64,000 bases of DNA from Pseudomonas citronellolis (GTDB lineage: Bacteria > Pseudomonadota > Gammaproteobacteria > Pseudomonadales > Pseudomonadaceae), in the NCBI RefSeq assembly GCF_900112375.1, contig NZ_FOLS01000012.1, positions 62,001-126,000 on the forward strand, given 5' to 3'. Numbering within the stretch: position 1 is the stretch's first letter; each line of letters starts with the position of its first letter. The notes beneath the pieces were generated by a model. It was not told where the DNA came from, did no database searches, and worked only from the letters and a program-made list of their open reading frames with translations. Of the stretch, positions 53,313 to 61,874 are shown in pieces. Both the position numbers and the translations under genes were made by a program.

Positions 53313-53328
53313 CTGTATATAAATACAG
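53313..53328 (-). promoter_or_regulatory. LexA (SOS) box
   Basis: CTGTATATAAATACAG is a perfect CTGT-N8-ACAG LexA site, 19 bp upstream of the start of the radical SAM gene. PA0069 is an established member of the P. aeruginosa LexA regulon, which supports the assignment. Confidence 0.92.
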
Positions 53329-53641
53329 TATTCCCATGCGAATGACAGCCCCTGCCGATGGATGGCCGGGCGTAGGGCGGATAACCGTTCGCGGTTATCC
53401 GCCGTTTGACCATGGCTCCAGGCCCCCTGCGGAGCCAAACCCGAAGCCCCGCCTCAAGGCGCTCCGAACCCGACATCGGGTTGGGCAACGGCGCACAACC
53501 GTTCGCGGTTGTACGCCCTACGAATGGTGATGGGTATCGCTTCGCTCAACCCATCCTACGAGAGTGTTTCTCCCGCACCCCGTAGGAGCGGATTCATCCG
53601 CGATTCCGCCGGCAGGGCCGGCGCTCATGCCATTGCCGACC
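53329..53641. repeat. REP elements between radical SAM and phosphate transporter genes
   Basis: A composite element 53372-53521 (GTAGGGCGGATAACC ... GGTTGTACGCCCTAC; same family as 22026-22153), then a half element GATGGGTATCGCTTCGCTCA ... CATCCTAC (53529-53560) and GTAGGAGCGGATTCATCCGC (from 53582). No gene seen. Confidence 0.85.
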
Positions 53642-55267
53642 TCAGATCAACACCCGCAACAACCAGTACAGCAGCGCCGCCAGGCAGATCGCCGCCGGCA
53701 GCGTCAGCACCCAGGCCAGCAGCATGTTGCGGATGGTCTGCCATTGCAGGCCGCTGCCGTTGGCGGTCATGGTCCCGGCGACGCCGGAGGAGAGCACCTG
53801 GGTGGTGGACACCGGCAGGCCATAGATGTCCGCCGCGCCTATGGTGAGCATCGCGGTGAGCTGCGCGCTGGCGCCCTGGGCGTAGGTCAGCGGCTGCTTG
53901 CCGATGCCCTCGCCGACGGTGGTGACGATGCGCCGCCAGCCCACCAGGGTGCCCAGGCCGAGGGCCAGGGCCACCGCCACCTTGACCCACGGCGGGATGA
54001 ACTGGACGGTGTCCAGGCTGCGGTCGCGCAGGGCCTGCAGGGTGCTCCAGGTGTCGACGTCGAAGACCTGCTCGGTGCGGTCGAGCTGGCGGATGGTCTC
54101 CACGCTCAGGTACAGCTCGTTGTGCAGCGCCAGCACCTCGTCGTCGGGCAGCCCGCTCAGGTCGTCGTGGCCGCGCAGGCGCGCGCCTATGTTGTGCAGT
54201 TGCGCGGCCAGCGCCGGCAGCACCTCGGGGGTCAGGCGCTGTTCGCTCTGGTAGTCCAGCAGCACCCGGAGCGGGGCCATGGGGATATCTTCCGGGGCCA
54301 GCCGGCGCAGCTGCAGTTCGGCCCGGTGCGCCAGTTCGCGCAGCTGCTGCACCTGGGCCGGCGCCTGGCCGCGGTCGACGGCGAAGCTCAGCGGCATCAG
54401 CGCGGCGAGGATCAGCATGATCAGGCCGATGCCCTTCTGCCCGTCGTTGGAACCGTGGGCGAAGGACACCCCGGTGCAGGTCAGCACCAGCAGCGCGCGG
54501 ATGCCCAGCGGCGGCGGCTGGCGCCCCTGGGGGGCGCTGAACAGCGTCTTGCGCCGCGCCACCGCGCGCATACCCAGCAGTAGCAGGCCGGCGCCGAGGA
54601 AGCCCAGCAGCGGCGACAGCAGCAGGGCGTAGCCGACTTTCTGCAGCTGCTCCCAGGCGCTGCCGTCGATGCCCAGCGTGCCGCTCAGCACGCCGTGGGC
54701 CAGGCTCACGCCGACGATGGAGCCGATCAGGGTGTGCGACGACGACACCGGCAGGCCCAGCCACCAGGTGCCGAGGTTCCACAGGATGGAGGCGCCGAGC
54801 AGGGCGAAGATCATTGCCAGGCCGGCGGCGCTGTCCACCCGCAACAGCAGGTCCAGCGGCAGCAGGGTGACGATGCCGAAGGCCACCGCGCCGCTGGAGA
54901 AGAGTACGCCGAGCAGGTTCCACAGCCCCGACCAGCCCACCGCTACCTGCGGCGGCAGGGCGTTGGTGTAGATCACCGTGGCCACCGCGTTGGCGGTGTC
55001 GTGGAAGCCGTTGATGAACTCGAAGCCCAGGGCGATCAGCAGCGCCAGGGCCAGCACCAGCAGGGTGCCGCTGGGGCGCAGCTGGCCGCCCTGGGCGAGG
55101 ATGTCCAGGGCCAGGTTGCCGAAGGTGTAGACCAGGCCGCCGCCGAGCAGGAGGAAGAACAGCACCTGCCCGGTGGGCGTGGCCACCTCCTGCAGCACCG
55201 GGTTCACCGGCATGCGCGAGACGCGCGTGGCGCGCAGGGACTGGAGCAGGTGGTAACGGTCAAGCAC
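53642..55267 (-). CDS. Pit-type inorganic phosphate transporter
   Basis: 541 residues, about ten to twelve membrane helices. PHO-4 family signatures: FEFINGFHDTANAVATVIYT (N-terminal GFHDxxN) and FAHGSNDGQKGIGLIMLILA (C-terminal repeat), plus LPVSSSHTLIGSIVGV and GLPVSTTQVLSSGVAGTM. A soluble helical loop (about 300-410) sits in the middle. Proton-coupled low-affinity phosphate uptake in the inner membrane. Confidence 0.93.
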   Translation of the reverse strand: MLDRYHLLQSLRATRVSRMPVNPVLQEVATPTGQVLFFLLLGGGLVYTFGNLALDILAQGGQLRPSGTLLVLALALLIALGFEFINGFHDTANAVATVIYTNALPPQVAVGWSGLWNLLGVLFSSGAVAFGIVTLLPLDLLLRVDSAAGLAMIFALLGASILWNLGTWWLGLPVSSSHTLIGSIVGVSLAHGVLSGTLGIDGSAWEQLQKVGYALLLSPLLGFLGAGLLLLGMRAVARRKTLFSAPQGRQPPPLGIRALLVLTCTGVSFAHGSNDGQKGIGLIMLILAALMPLSFAVDRGQAPAQVQQLRELAHRAELQLRRLAPEDIPMAPLRVLLDYQSEQRLTPEVLPALAAQLHNIGARLRGHDDLSGLPDDEVLALHNELYLSVETIRQLDRTEQVFDVDTWSTLQALRDRSLDTVQFIPPWVKVAVALALGLGTLVGWRRIVTTVGEGIGKQPLTYAQGASAQLTAMLTIGAADIYGLPVSTTQVLSSGVAGTMTANGSGLQWQTIRNMLLAWVLTLPAAICLAALLYWLLRVLI

Positions 55268-55487
55268 GTCCGCTGTGCTCCCTGTCGGAGACTGTGGTGT
55301 CGGGGGAGGGGCGAGGGGGCACTGGCGGCTCCTTCCTGCAAATGCCTAATAGCCTAGTCCGCCGGGCGGCGCTGCGGTTCTCCAATGTTTCCGAGATAGG
55401 CGGTCCAGGCGATATGTCAAATGGCTATTAGCCGTGCCAGTATTTCAGCCACTACGCTTTCCTGGTGGGCCACCCGAGGGCACTGTC
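55268..55487. promoter_or_regulatory. Divergent promoter region
   Basis: A 220-bp gap between the divergent pit and GGDEF/EAL genes. It holds a dyad GGCTATTAGCC (55423-55433) and a related GCCTAATAGCC near 55345. GAGGG (about 55476) is the likely ribosome-binding site for the GGDEF/EAL gene. Confidence 0.35.
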
Positions 55488-58046
55488 ATGCAGGAAGAAA
55501 GCCCAAGTGCGTTTCCGAGATGGATGCCAGCCATGCCCTACGACCAGCTCCCGGATGTCTTCGCGCAGATTCTCGAACAGGCCATCGATGGCGTGGTGGT
55601 GCTGGACGAGCACAACCGCGTGCTGCTGTTCAACGCCGCCGCCGAGCGCCTGTGGGGCTATTCCCGCGAGGCGGTGCTGGGCCAGGACGTCGGCCTGCTG
55701 CTGCCCCAGGAGGTGCGCCCGCGCCTGGACGCCAGCCTGGAGACCGAGGGCATCGTCGGCAGCCGCAGCGAGGTGCCGATGCGCTGCCGCGACGGCAGCC
55801 GGCTGTGGGGCTCGATGTCGATCTCGCACATCGAGTTCGACGGCAAGCGCCTGCTCACCGCCTTCGTCAAGGACTGCACCCTGCAGCGCCGCCAGCGCGA
55901 GCAGATGGACGTGCTGTCGCTGGCCGCCAACGAGACCGACAACGCGGTCATCGTCACCGGCCGCGAGGGGCGCATCCTCTACGTCAACGCCGGCTTCAGC
56001 CGCATGTTCGGCTGGAACGCCGAGCAGGCCCAGGGGCGCTATCCCTCGGAGCTGTTGCAGGTGCCCCAGGCCAGCGTGCGGCGCTGGCGCCAGGCCGGCG
56101 CCGGGCTGTTCCGCAGCGAAGAGCTGGTGCGCGACCTGATCGGCCGGCCGCTGTGGTGCTCGGTGGTGGCCAACCCCATCCTCGACGCCCGCGGCCAGCC
56201 GGTGAACTCGGTGATGCTGCTCACCGACATCACCCACACCAAGCTGCATGAAGTGCTGCAGAACAAGGTGCTCGACGCCCTGGTGCGCGAGCGCCCGCTG
56301 GTGGACGTGATGGACCTGGTATGCCGCGAGGTGGAGCGCATCGCCCCGGAGGTCAAGGCCTCGATCCTGCGCGTGGACGCCCAGGGGCGCATGCACCCGC
56401 TGGCTGCGCCGAGCCTGCCGGAGACCTTCTCGCAGTCCATCGAGGGCGCGCGCATGGGCCCCCGCGCCGGCAGCTGCGGCACCGCGGCTTACCGGGGCAA
56501 GACGGTGATGGTCAGCGACATCGCCAGCGACCCGTTGTGGGACGACTACCGCCATCTGGCGCTGCCCCTGGGCCTGAAGGCCTGCTGGTCGAGCCCGATC
56601 AAGAACAGCGAGGGCCGCGTCATCGGCACCTTCGCCTTCTACTACGAGCAGTGCCGCGGCCCGGACGAGCTGCACCTGCGCCTGGTGGACGTCAGCCTGC
56701 CGCTCTGCGCCCTGGCCCTGGAGCGCGAGGAAGCCCGCGCGCACATCCGCCAACTGGCCTTCTACGACACCCTCACCGGCCTGCCCAACCGCAGCCTGCT
56801 GCTGGCCGAGGCCGAGCAGGCGATGACGCGCATCGAGAGTGACGAGGCGGAAATGGCGGTGCTGTTCATCGACCTGGACCGCTTCAAGCAGATCAACGAT
56901 TCCCTCGGCCACCCGGCCGGCGACGAGCTGCTGCGCCTGGTGGCGGCGCGCCTGCAGGAAGTGGTGCGCGAGCAGGGCCTGGTGGGGCGCCTGTCGGGCG
57001 ACGAGTTCGTGGTGGTGCTGCCGTACTGCGGCGGCCTGCTCGCCTCGCAGATCGCCGAGCGCATCCTCGCCCGCCTGGCCCTGGCGCACCGGGTGGGCGG
57101 CGTCAGCCTGATCACCCTGGCGAGCATCGGTATCAGCCTGTTCCCCAGCAACGGCCGGGACATGGAGACGCTGCTGCACCGCGCCGACATCGCCATGTAC
57201 CAGGCGAAGAACGGTGGGCGCGGCAGCTACCGCTTCTTCAGCGAAGAGATGAACCAGCGCGCCCAGGAACGCCTGGCCCTGGAAAGCGCGCTGCGCGAGG
57301 CCGTGCAGCGCCAGGCGCTGAGCCTGCACTACCAGCCCCAGGTGCGCCTGGACGACGGCCGCGTGCACGCGGTGGAAGCCCTGGCCCGCTGGCGCCACCC
57401 GCAACTCGGCGCGGTGGCGCCGAACCGCTTCATCCCCCTGGCCGAGGAGTGCGGCATCATCGGCGAACTCAGCCAGTGGGTGCTGCGCGAGGCCTGCCGG
57501 CAACTGGCCGACTGGCGCCGGCGCGGCATCCACGTTCCGGCGGTGGCGGTCAACCTGTCCCCCGCCGACTTCCGCGACCCCGACCTGCCGGTGCGCCTGC
57601 AGGACTTGCTGCAGCGCAACGGCCTGGCCGGCACCGACCTGGTGGTGGAAATCACCGAAGGCATGCTGCTGGACAACCACCCGGCGACCCTCGACATCCT
57701 CCGCGCCGTGCATGGCCTGGGCGTGCGCCTGTCGATGGACGACTTCGGCACCGGCTATTCCAGTCTCGGCTACCTGCACCGCCTGCCGATCAGCGAACTG
57801 AAGCTCGACCGCAGCTTCGTCGCCGAGCTGAACGCCGGCGCAGCGGCGCAGGCGCTGACCGACGCGGTGATGAACATCGGCCGCAGCCTGGAGCTGATGG
57901 TGGTCGCCGAAGGGGTGGAGGACGAGGCGCAACTGGAGCTGTTGCGCCAGCAGGGCTACCCGGTGGCCCAGGGTTACCTGTTCTCGCGGCCCTTGCCGGC
58001 GGCGGCGCTGGAGGAGTGGTTGGTGAGGAGGGGGAGGGGGTTGTAG
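55488..58046 (+). CDS. PAS-PAS-GAF-GGDEF-EAL cyclic-di-GMP protein
   Basis: 852 residues from MQEESPSAFPRWMPAM (an in-frame start at 55434 is possible). Two PAS domains (about 20-135 and 145-260), a GAF domain (about 270-420), GGDEF (about 440-590) and EAL (about 600-845). The GGDEF motif reads SGDEF in VGRLSGDEFVVVLPY, so cyclase activity is uncertain. The EAL site is intact: HAVEALARWRHP, ITEGMLLDN and SMDDFGTGYSSLGYL. It probably degrades c-di-GMP in response to a PAS or GAF signal. It has no membrane segment, so it is cytosolic. Confidence 0.9.
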   Translation: MQEESPSAFPRWMPAMPYDQLPDVFAQILEQAIDGVVVLDEHNRVLLFNAAAERLWGYSREAVLGQDVGLLLPQEVRPRLDASLETEGIVGSRSEVPMRCRDGSRLWGSMSISHIEFDGKRLLTAFVKDCTLQRRQREQMDVLSLAANETDNAVIVTGREGRILYVNAGFSRMFGWNAEQAQGRYPSELLQVPQASVRRWRQAGAGLFRSEELVRDLIGRPLWCSVVANPILDARGQPVNSVMLLTDITHTKLHEVLQNKVLDALVRERPLVDVMDLVCREVERIAPEVKASILRVDAQGRMHPLAAPSLPETFSQSIEGARMGPRAGSCGTAAYRGKTVMVSDIASDPLWDDYRHLALPLGLKACWSSPIKNSEGRVIGTFAFYYEQCRGPDELHLRLVDVSLPLCALALEREEARAHIRQLAFYDTLTGLPNRSLLLAEAEQAMTRIESDEAEMAVLFIDLDRFKQINDSLGHPAGDELLRLVAARLQEVVREQGLVGRLSGDEFVVVLPYCGGLLASQIAERILARLALAHRVGGVSLITLASIGISLFPSNGRDMETLLHRADIAMYQAKNGGRGSYRFFSEEMNQRAQERLALESALREAVQRQALSLHYQPQVRLDDGRVHAVEALARWRHPQLGAVAPNRFIPLAEECGIIGELSQWVLREACRQLADWRRRGIHVPAVAVNLSPADFRDPDLPVRLQDLLQRNGLAGTDLVVEITEGMLLDNHPATLDILRAVHGLGVRLSMDDFGTGYSSLGYLHRLPISELKLDRSFVAELNAGAAAQALTDAVMNIGRSLELMVVAEGVEDEAQLELLRQQGYPVAQGYLFSRPLPAAALEEWLVRRGRGL

Positions 58047-58285
58047 GAGCGAGCTTGCTCGCGAATCTGGTTTGCCGGTGGCTCTGGTGTGTCGGGTTGA
58101 CTCCGCTCCCTCTCCCCAGCCCTCGGCTGCGCGCCCCGCCCTGAAGGGAGAGGGGGCTAGTCCGTGCCGAGAGAGGAAATGGTTTCAGCCGGATGTCGCT
58201 GAGCTTGCCGGCTAACGCCGAAACCCCCGAACACGCCGAACGGTCCCCTCTCCCTTCAGGGAGAGGGTTAGGGAGAGGGCGCTCT
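58043..58285. repeat. Composite REP element, inverted copy of 32513-32765
   Basis: Begins GTAGGAGCGAGCTTGCTCGC directly at the stop of the GGDEF/EAL gene, followed by CCCTCTCCCCAGCCCTCGGC and, inverted, GGGAGAGGGTTAGGGAGAGG. It matches 32513-32765 on the other strand except for a missing GC-rich piece near the end. Confidence 0.85.
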
Positions 58286-58315
58286 AAACCCCCAGCACCA
58301 ATCCCCCCAGCAACC

Positions 58316-58582
58316 TCAATCCTTCTTCTTCAGCTTCGGATTAGGAAAGAACTGCACCCCCTGCACCTTCGGATCATCCGGCTTCTTCAACCCACTGGTA
58401 TTGACCCGCGTAGCCAACTCCTTCGGCACCGACTGCCCCTGGGCATTCAGCGTGTCGGCGTAGCCGCAGGCCACGCACTCGCGGTGCGGCACGCCGTCCT
58501 CGTCCCACATCAGGATCTTGTCCTGCTCGCTGCAGGCCGGGCATACCGCGCCGGCGATGAAGCGCTTCTTCACCTCGGCCAT
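58316..58582 (-). CDS. YheV-type zinc-ribbon protein
   Basis: 88 residues starting MAEVKKRFIAGAVCPACSEQ. Four cysteines in AVCPACSEQ and RECVACGYA form a zinc ribbon. The basic tail FFPNPKLKKKD fits nucleic-acid binding. Start and prlC stop overlap (TGATG), so it is coupled to prlC, the usual neighbour. Function unknown. Confidence 0.85.
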   Translation of the reverse strand: MAEVKKRFIAGAVCPACSEQDKILMWDEDGVPHRECVACGYADTLNAQGQSVPKELATRVNTSGLKKPDDPKVQGVQFFPNPKLKKKD

Positions 58583-60627
58583 CACGCAGCCTCCCCGGTC
58601 AGGCCGGAATGGCGCAGCAGCGCGTCGATCGACGGCTCGCGGCCGCGGAAGGCGACGAACAGCGCCATCGGCTCCTGGGAGCCGCCCTTGGCCAGGATGG
58701 CCTCGCGGAAGGCCGCGCCGGTCTGCGGGTTGAACACGCCCTCTTCCTCGAAGCGCGAGAAGGCGTCGGCCGACAGCACTTCGGCCCACTTGTAGCTGTA
58801 GTAACCGGCCGCGTAACCGCCGGCGAAGATGTGCGCGAAGCTGTTGGCGAAGCGGTTGTACGCCGGCGGGCGCATCACCGCCACCTCGTCGCGCACGCCG
58901 TTGAGCACGTCGAGCACGCTGCGGCCGTCGCCGTGGCTGGTGTGCAGCTCGAAGTCGAACAGCGAGAACTCCAGCTGGCGCACCATCATCAGGCCGGACT
59001 GGAAGTTCTTCGCCGCCAGCATCTTCTCCAGGATGTCCTGGGGCAGCGGCGCGCCGCTCTCGTAGTGGCCGGAGATCAGCGCCAGGCCCTCGGGCTCCCA
59101 GCACCAGTTCTCCATGAACTGGCTGGGCAGCTCCACCGCGTCCCAGGCCACGCCGTTGATGCCCGAGGCGCCGGCATGCTCGACGCGGGTCAGCAGGTGG
59201 TGCAGGCCGTGGCCGAATTCGTGGAACAGCGTGGTCACTTCGTCGTGGGTCAGCAGCGCCGGCTTGCCGTTCACCGCCGGGGTGAAGTTGCACACCAGGT
59301 AGGCGACCGGGGCGATCAGCTGGCCGGCGGCGTCGCGGCGGCGGTCGCGGGCGCCGTCCATCCAGGCGCCGCCGCGCTTGTTGGCGCGGGCATAGAGGTC
59401 GAAGTAGAAGCGCCCGACGTGCTGGCCGTTCTCCTCGATCTCGAACAGGCGCACGTCCGGGTGCCAGCGCTCGAAGTCATGCAGCTCGCGGATCTGGATG
59501 CCGTAGAGCTTCTGCACGATGGCGAACAGGCCGGACAGCACCTTGTCCACCGGGAAGTACGCGCGCAGCGCTTCCTGCGACACGCTGTAGCGCGCCTCGC
59601 GCAGCTTCTCGCCGTAGTAGCCGGAGTCCCAGCTCTGCAGCTGCGCGCAGCCCTGCTCGGCGGCGTAGGCCTTGAGCTGGTCGAGGTCCTGCTGCGCGTA
59701 GGGCTTGCTGCGCACCGCCAGGTCGCGCAGGAAGTGCAGCACCTGCTCCGGGGATTCGGCCATCTTGGTCGCCAGCGACAGCGCCGAGAAGTTGGCGTAG
59801 CCCAGCAGGCGCGCCAGCTCCTGGCGCAGGTCGAGGATTTCCTGCATCACCGGGCCGTTGTCATTCTGCCCGGCGTTGGGGCCCTGGTCGGAGGCGCGGG
59901 TGCAGTAGGCGGCGTAGACCTCTTCGCGCAGGGCGCGGTCGTCGGCGTAGGTCATCACCGCGAAATAGCTGGGGAATTCCAGGCTGATCAGCCAGCCGTC
60001 CAGGCCCTTGGCCTGCGCGGCCTGCTGCATCTGCGCCTTGGCCGAGTCGGTCAGGCCGGCCAGCGCCGCCTCGTCGGTGACGTGCTTGGTCCAGGCCTGG
60101 GTGGCGTCCAGCAGCTGGTTGGAGAAGCGGCTGCCCAGCTCGGACAGGCGCGCCTGGATTTCCGCGTAGCGCTTCTGCTGCTCGGCCGGCAGATCGATGC
60201 CCGACAGGCGGAAATCGCGCAGGGCGTGCTCGAGGATGGTCTTCTGCGCCACGTCGAAGTTCGCCGCGGCGGGGTTGGCGGCCAGGGCCTCGTAGGCCTT
60301 GAACAGCTCGCGGTTCTGGCCCAGTTCGGTCCAGTAGGCCGAGAGCAGCGGCAGGCAGCCTTCATAGGCCTCGCGCAGCTCGGCGCTGTTGCACACGGCG
60401 TTGAGGTGGCTCACCGGGCTCCAGGCCGCGCCCAGGCGCGCGTGCAGTTCGTCCATGGCCAGCACCAGGCCGTCCCAGCTGGGGTTGGCGCCCTGTTCGG
60501 CGAGAATGCGCGCAATGCCGGCGCGGTTGTCGGCGAGGATCTGCTCGATGGCCGGCTTCACGTGCTCGGGGCGGATGGCGGAGAAGGGCGGCAGGTCGTA
60601 GGACTGCAGAAGGGGATTCGCGCTCAC
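58582..60627 (-). CDS. prlC: Oligopeptidase A
   Basis: 681 residues; GTG start at 60627 (VSANPLLQSYDLPPFSAIRP), with AAGG upstream; an ATG further upstream would not fit the family. M3-family metallopeptidase: the zinc motif HEFGH in TLFHEFGHGLHHLLTR, with the third ligand Glu further on (near WDAVELPSQFMENWCWEPEG). It degrades signal peptides and other oligopeptides in the cytoplasm. Confidence 0.95.
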   Translation of the reverse strand: MSANPLLQSYDLPPFSAIRPEHVKPAIEQILADNRAGIARILAEQGANPSWDGLVLAMDELHARLGAAWSPVSHLNAVCNSAELREAYEGCLPLLSAYWTELGQNRELFKAYEALAANPAAANFDVAQKTILEHALRDFRLSGIDLPAEQQKRYAEIQARLSELGSRFSNQLLDATQAWTKHVTDEAALAGLTDSAKAQMQQAAQAKGLDGWLISLEFPSYFAVMTYADDRALREEVYAAYCTRASDQGPNAGQNDNGPVMQEILDLRQELARLLGYANFSALSLATKMAESPEQVLHFLRDLAVRSKPYAQQDLDQLKAYAAEQGCAQLQSWDSGYYGEKLREARYSVSQEALRAYFPVDKVLSGLFAIVQKLYGIQIRELHDFERWHPDVRLFEIEENGQHVGRFYFDLYARANKRGGAWMDGARDRRRDAAGQLIAPVAYLVCNFTPAVNGKPALLTHDEVTTLFHEFGHGLHHLLTRVEHAGASGINGVAWDAVELPSQFMENWCWEPEGLALISGHYESGAPLPQDILEKMLAAKNFQSGLMMVRQLEFSLFDFELHTSHGDGRSVLDVLNGVRDEVAVMRPPAYNRFANSFAHIFAGGYAAGYYSYKWAEVLSADAFSRFEEEGVFNPQTGAAFREAILAKGGSQEPMALFVAFRGREPSIDALLRHSGLTGEAA

Positions 60628-60705
60628 GGTGGCAACCTTGGCTGAGGAAACACCCGGCCATCTTAAATACAATCGACGGCATCCGCAGCCTGAAGGAAAA
60701 CTATC

Positions 60706-61248
60706 GTGGCCATACGTTCGTATCAGGGTAAAACGCCGAAACTCGGCGAACGCGTCTTCGTCGACCCCAGCGCCGTGCTCATCGGCGACATCGAAATCGG
60801 CGCCGATAGCTCGGTGTGGCCGCAGGTGACCATCCGCGGCGACATGCACCGCATCCGCATCGGCAACCGGACCAGCATCCAGGACGGCAGCGTGCTGCAC
60901 ATCACCCACGCCGGCCCCTACAACCCCGACGGCTTCCCGCTGACCATCGGTGACGAGGTGACCGTCGGCCACAAGGTCTTGCTGCATGGCTGCAGCGTCG
61001 GCAACCGCGTATTGGTCGGCATGGGCTGCATCGTCATGGACGGCGCGGTAATAGAGGACGAAGTCATCCTCGGCGCCGGCAGCCTGGTGCCGCCGGGCAA
61101 GGTGCTGGAGAGCGGCTTCCTCTACGTCGGCAGCCCGGCGAAGAAGGCCCGCCCGCTGAGCGACAAGGAAAGGTCCTTCTTCGCCTATACCGCTGGCAAT
61201 TATGTGAAGCTGAAGGACCAGCACATCGCCGAGGGCTATGCCGAATAA
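60706..61248 (+). CDS. Gamma-carbonic-anhydrase-like protein (YrdA/PaaY type)
   Basis: 180 residues, GTG start (GAAGGA upstream). Left-handed beta-helix hexapeptide repeats through residues 15-150. Metal-ligand His: in RGDMHRIRIG, LHITHAG and TVGHKVLLHGC. Similar proteins bind Zn or Fe and are called gamma-class anhydrases, but many are inactive. It is divergent from prlC, 78 bp apart. The CRISPR array follows. Confidence 0.9.
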   Translation: MAIRSYQGKTPKLGERVFVDPSAVLIGDIEIGADSSVWPQVTIRGDMHRIRIGNRTSIQDGSVLHITHAGPYNPDGFPLTIGDEVTVGHKVLLHGCSVGNRVLVGMGCIVMDGAVIEDEVILGAGSLVPPGKVLESGFLYVGSPAKKARPLSDKERSFFAYTAGNYVKLKDQHIAEGYAE

Positions 61249-61332
61249 GGCAACAGGCGGCGCGGGGGCGACTGGGCGCCTCTGCTTGTACGGCAATGAG
61301 GCGCGCAGGAATGCTCTTCCGAGGGGGCGATG

Positions 61333-61660
61333 CTTTTTAGCTGCCTACACGGCAGTGAAGCGGTCCAGTCCCGTCTTGACCAGCTCGGGGTTTTTCTTAG
61401 CTGCCTACACGGCAGTGAAGGGGCAGCCGGTACTGGATACCTCGCTGGGCTGTTTCTTAGCTGCCTACACGGCAGTGAAGACGACGAAGCAAATGGAACG
61501 GCCCGGCCGGTATTTCTTAGCTGCCTACACGGCAGTGAAGTCGCGCAGGTCGGTGATCAGGCCGGCGTGCTTTTTCTTAGCTGCCTACACGGCAGTGAAG
61601 CTGGTTGTCATCCCGCTGCACCCGGTCGCCCATTTCTTAGCTGCCTATACGGCAGTGAAG
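61333..61660 (-). CRISPR. Orphan type I-F CRISPR array (6 repeats, 5 spacers)
   Basis: Repeats of 28 bp at 61333, 61393, 61453, 61513, 61573 and 61633, with exactly 32-bp spacers, period 60. On the minus strand the repeat reads CTTCACTGCCGTGTAGGCAG then CTAAGAAA, the type I-F (P. aeruginosa, E. coli Ypest) repeat. The copy at 61633 has GTATAG for GTGTAG; the copy at 61333 is degenerate in its last bases, as expected at the distal end. So it is transcribed leftwards. No cas gene in the window. Confidence 0.95.
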
Positions 61661-61874
61661 TAGAGATGTTACTCCTCAACCCCCTGACTTCCCACGAGAA
61701 AGCACCCTATACACACGCATAACCCTTTTTTCAGGGGCCTCTCCAAGCCATTGACTTTCATGGGACTCGCAAGAGGCTCCAGAAAAAGGGCAGGAAGTCA
61801 TTGCATGGGCGTTTGGTCGGTACGGAGGCCAGTTGTATGCTTCCGGTTCGATTCTTCCTGCCGCAGCCTCGCCC
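61661..61874 (-). promoter_or_regulatory. Probable CRISPR leader
   Basis: This 214-bp gap adjoins the leader-proximal repeat (61633-61660) and includes an AT-richer part with GAAAAAAGGGTTATGC on the minus strand (about 61720-61735). No gene seen; the HAD phosphatase starts at 61875. Assigned by position only. Confidence 0.5.
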
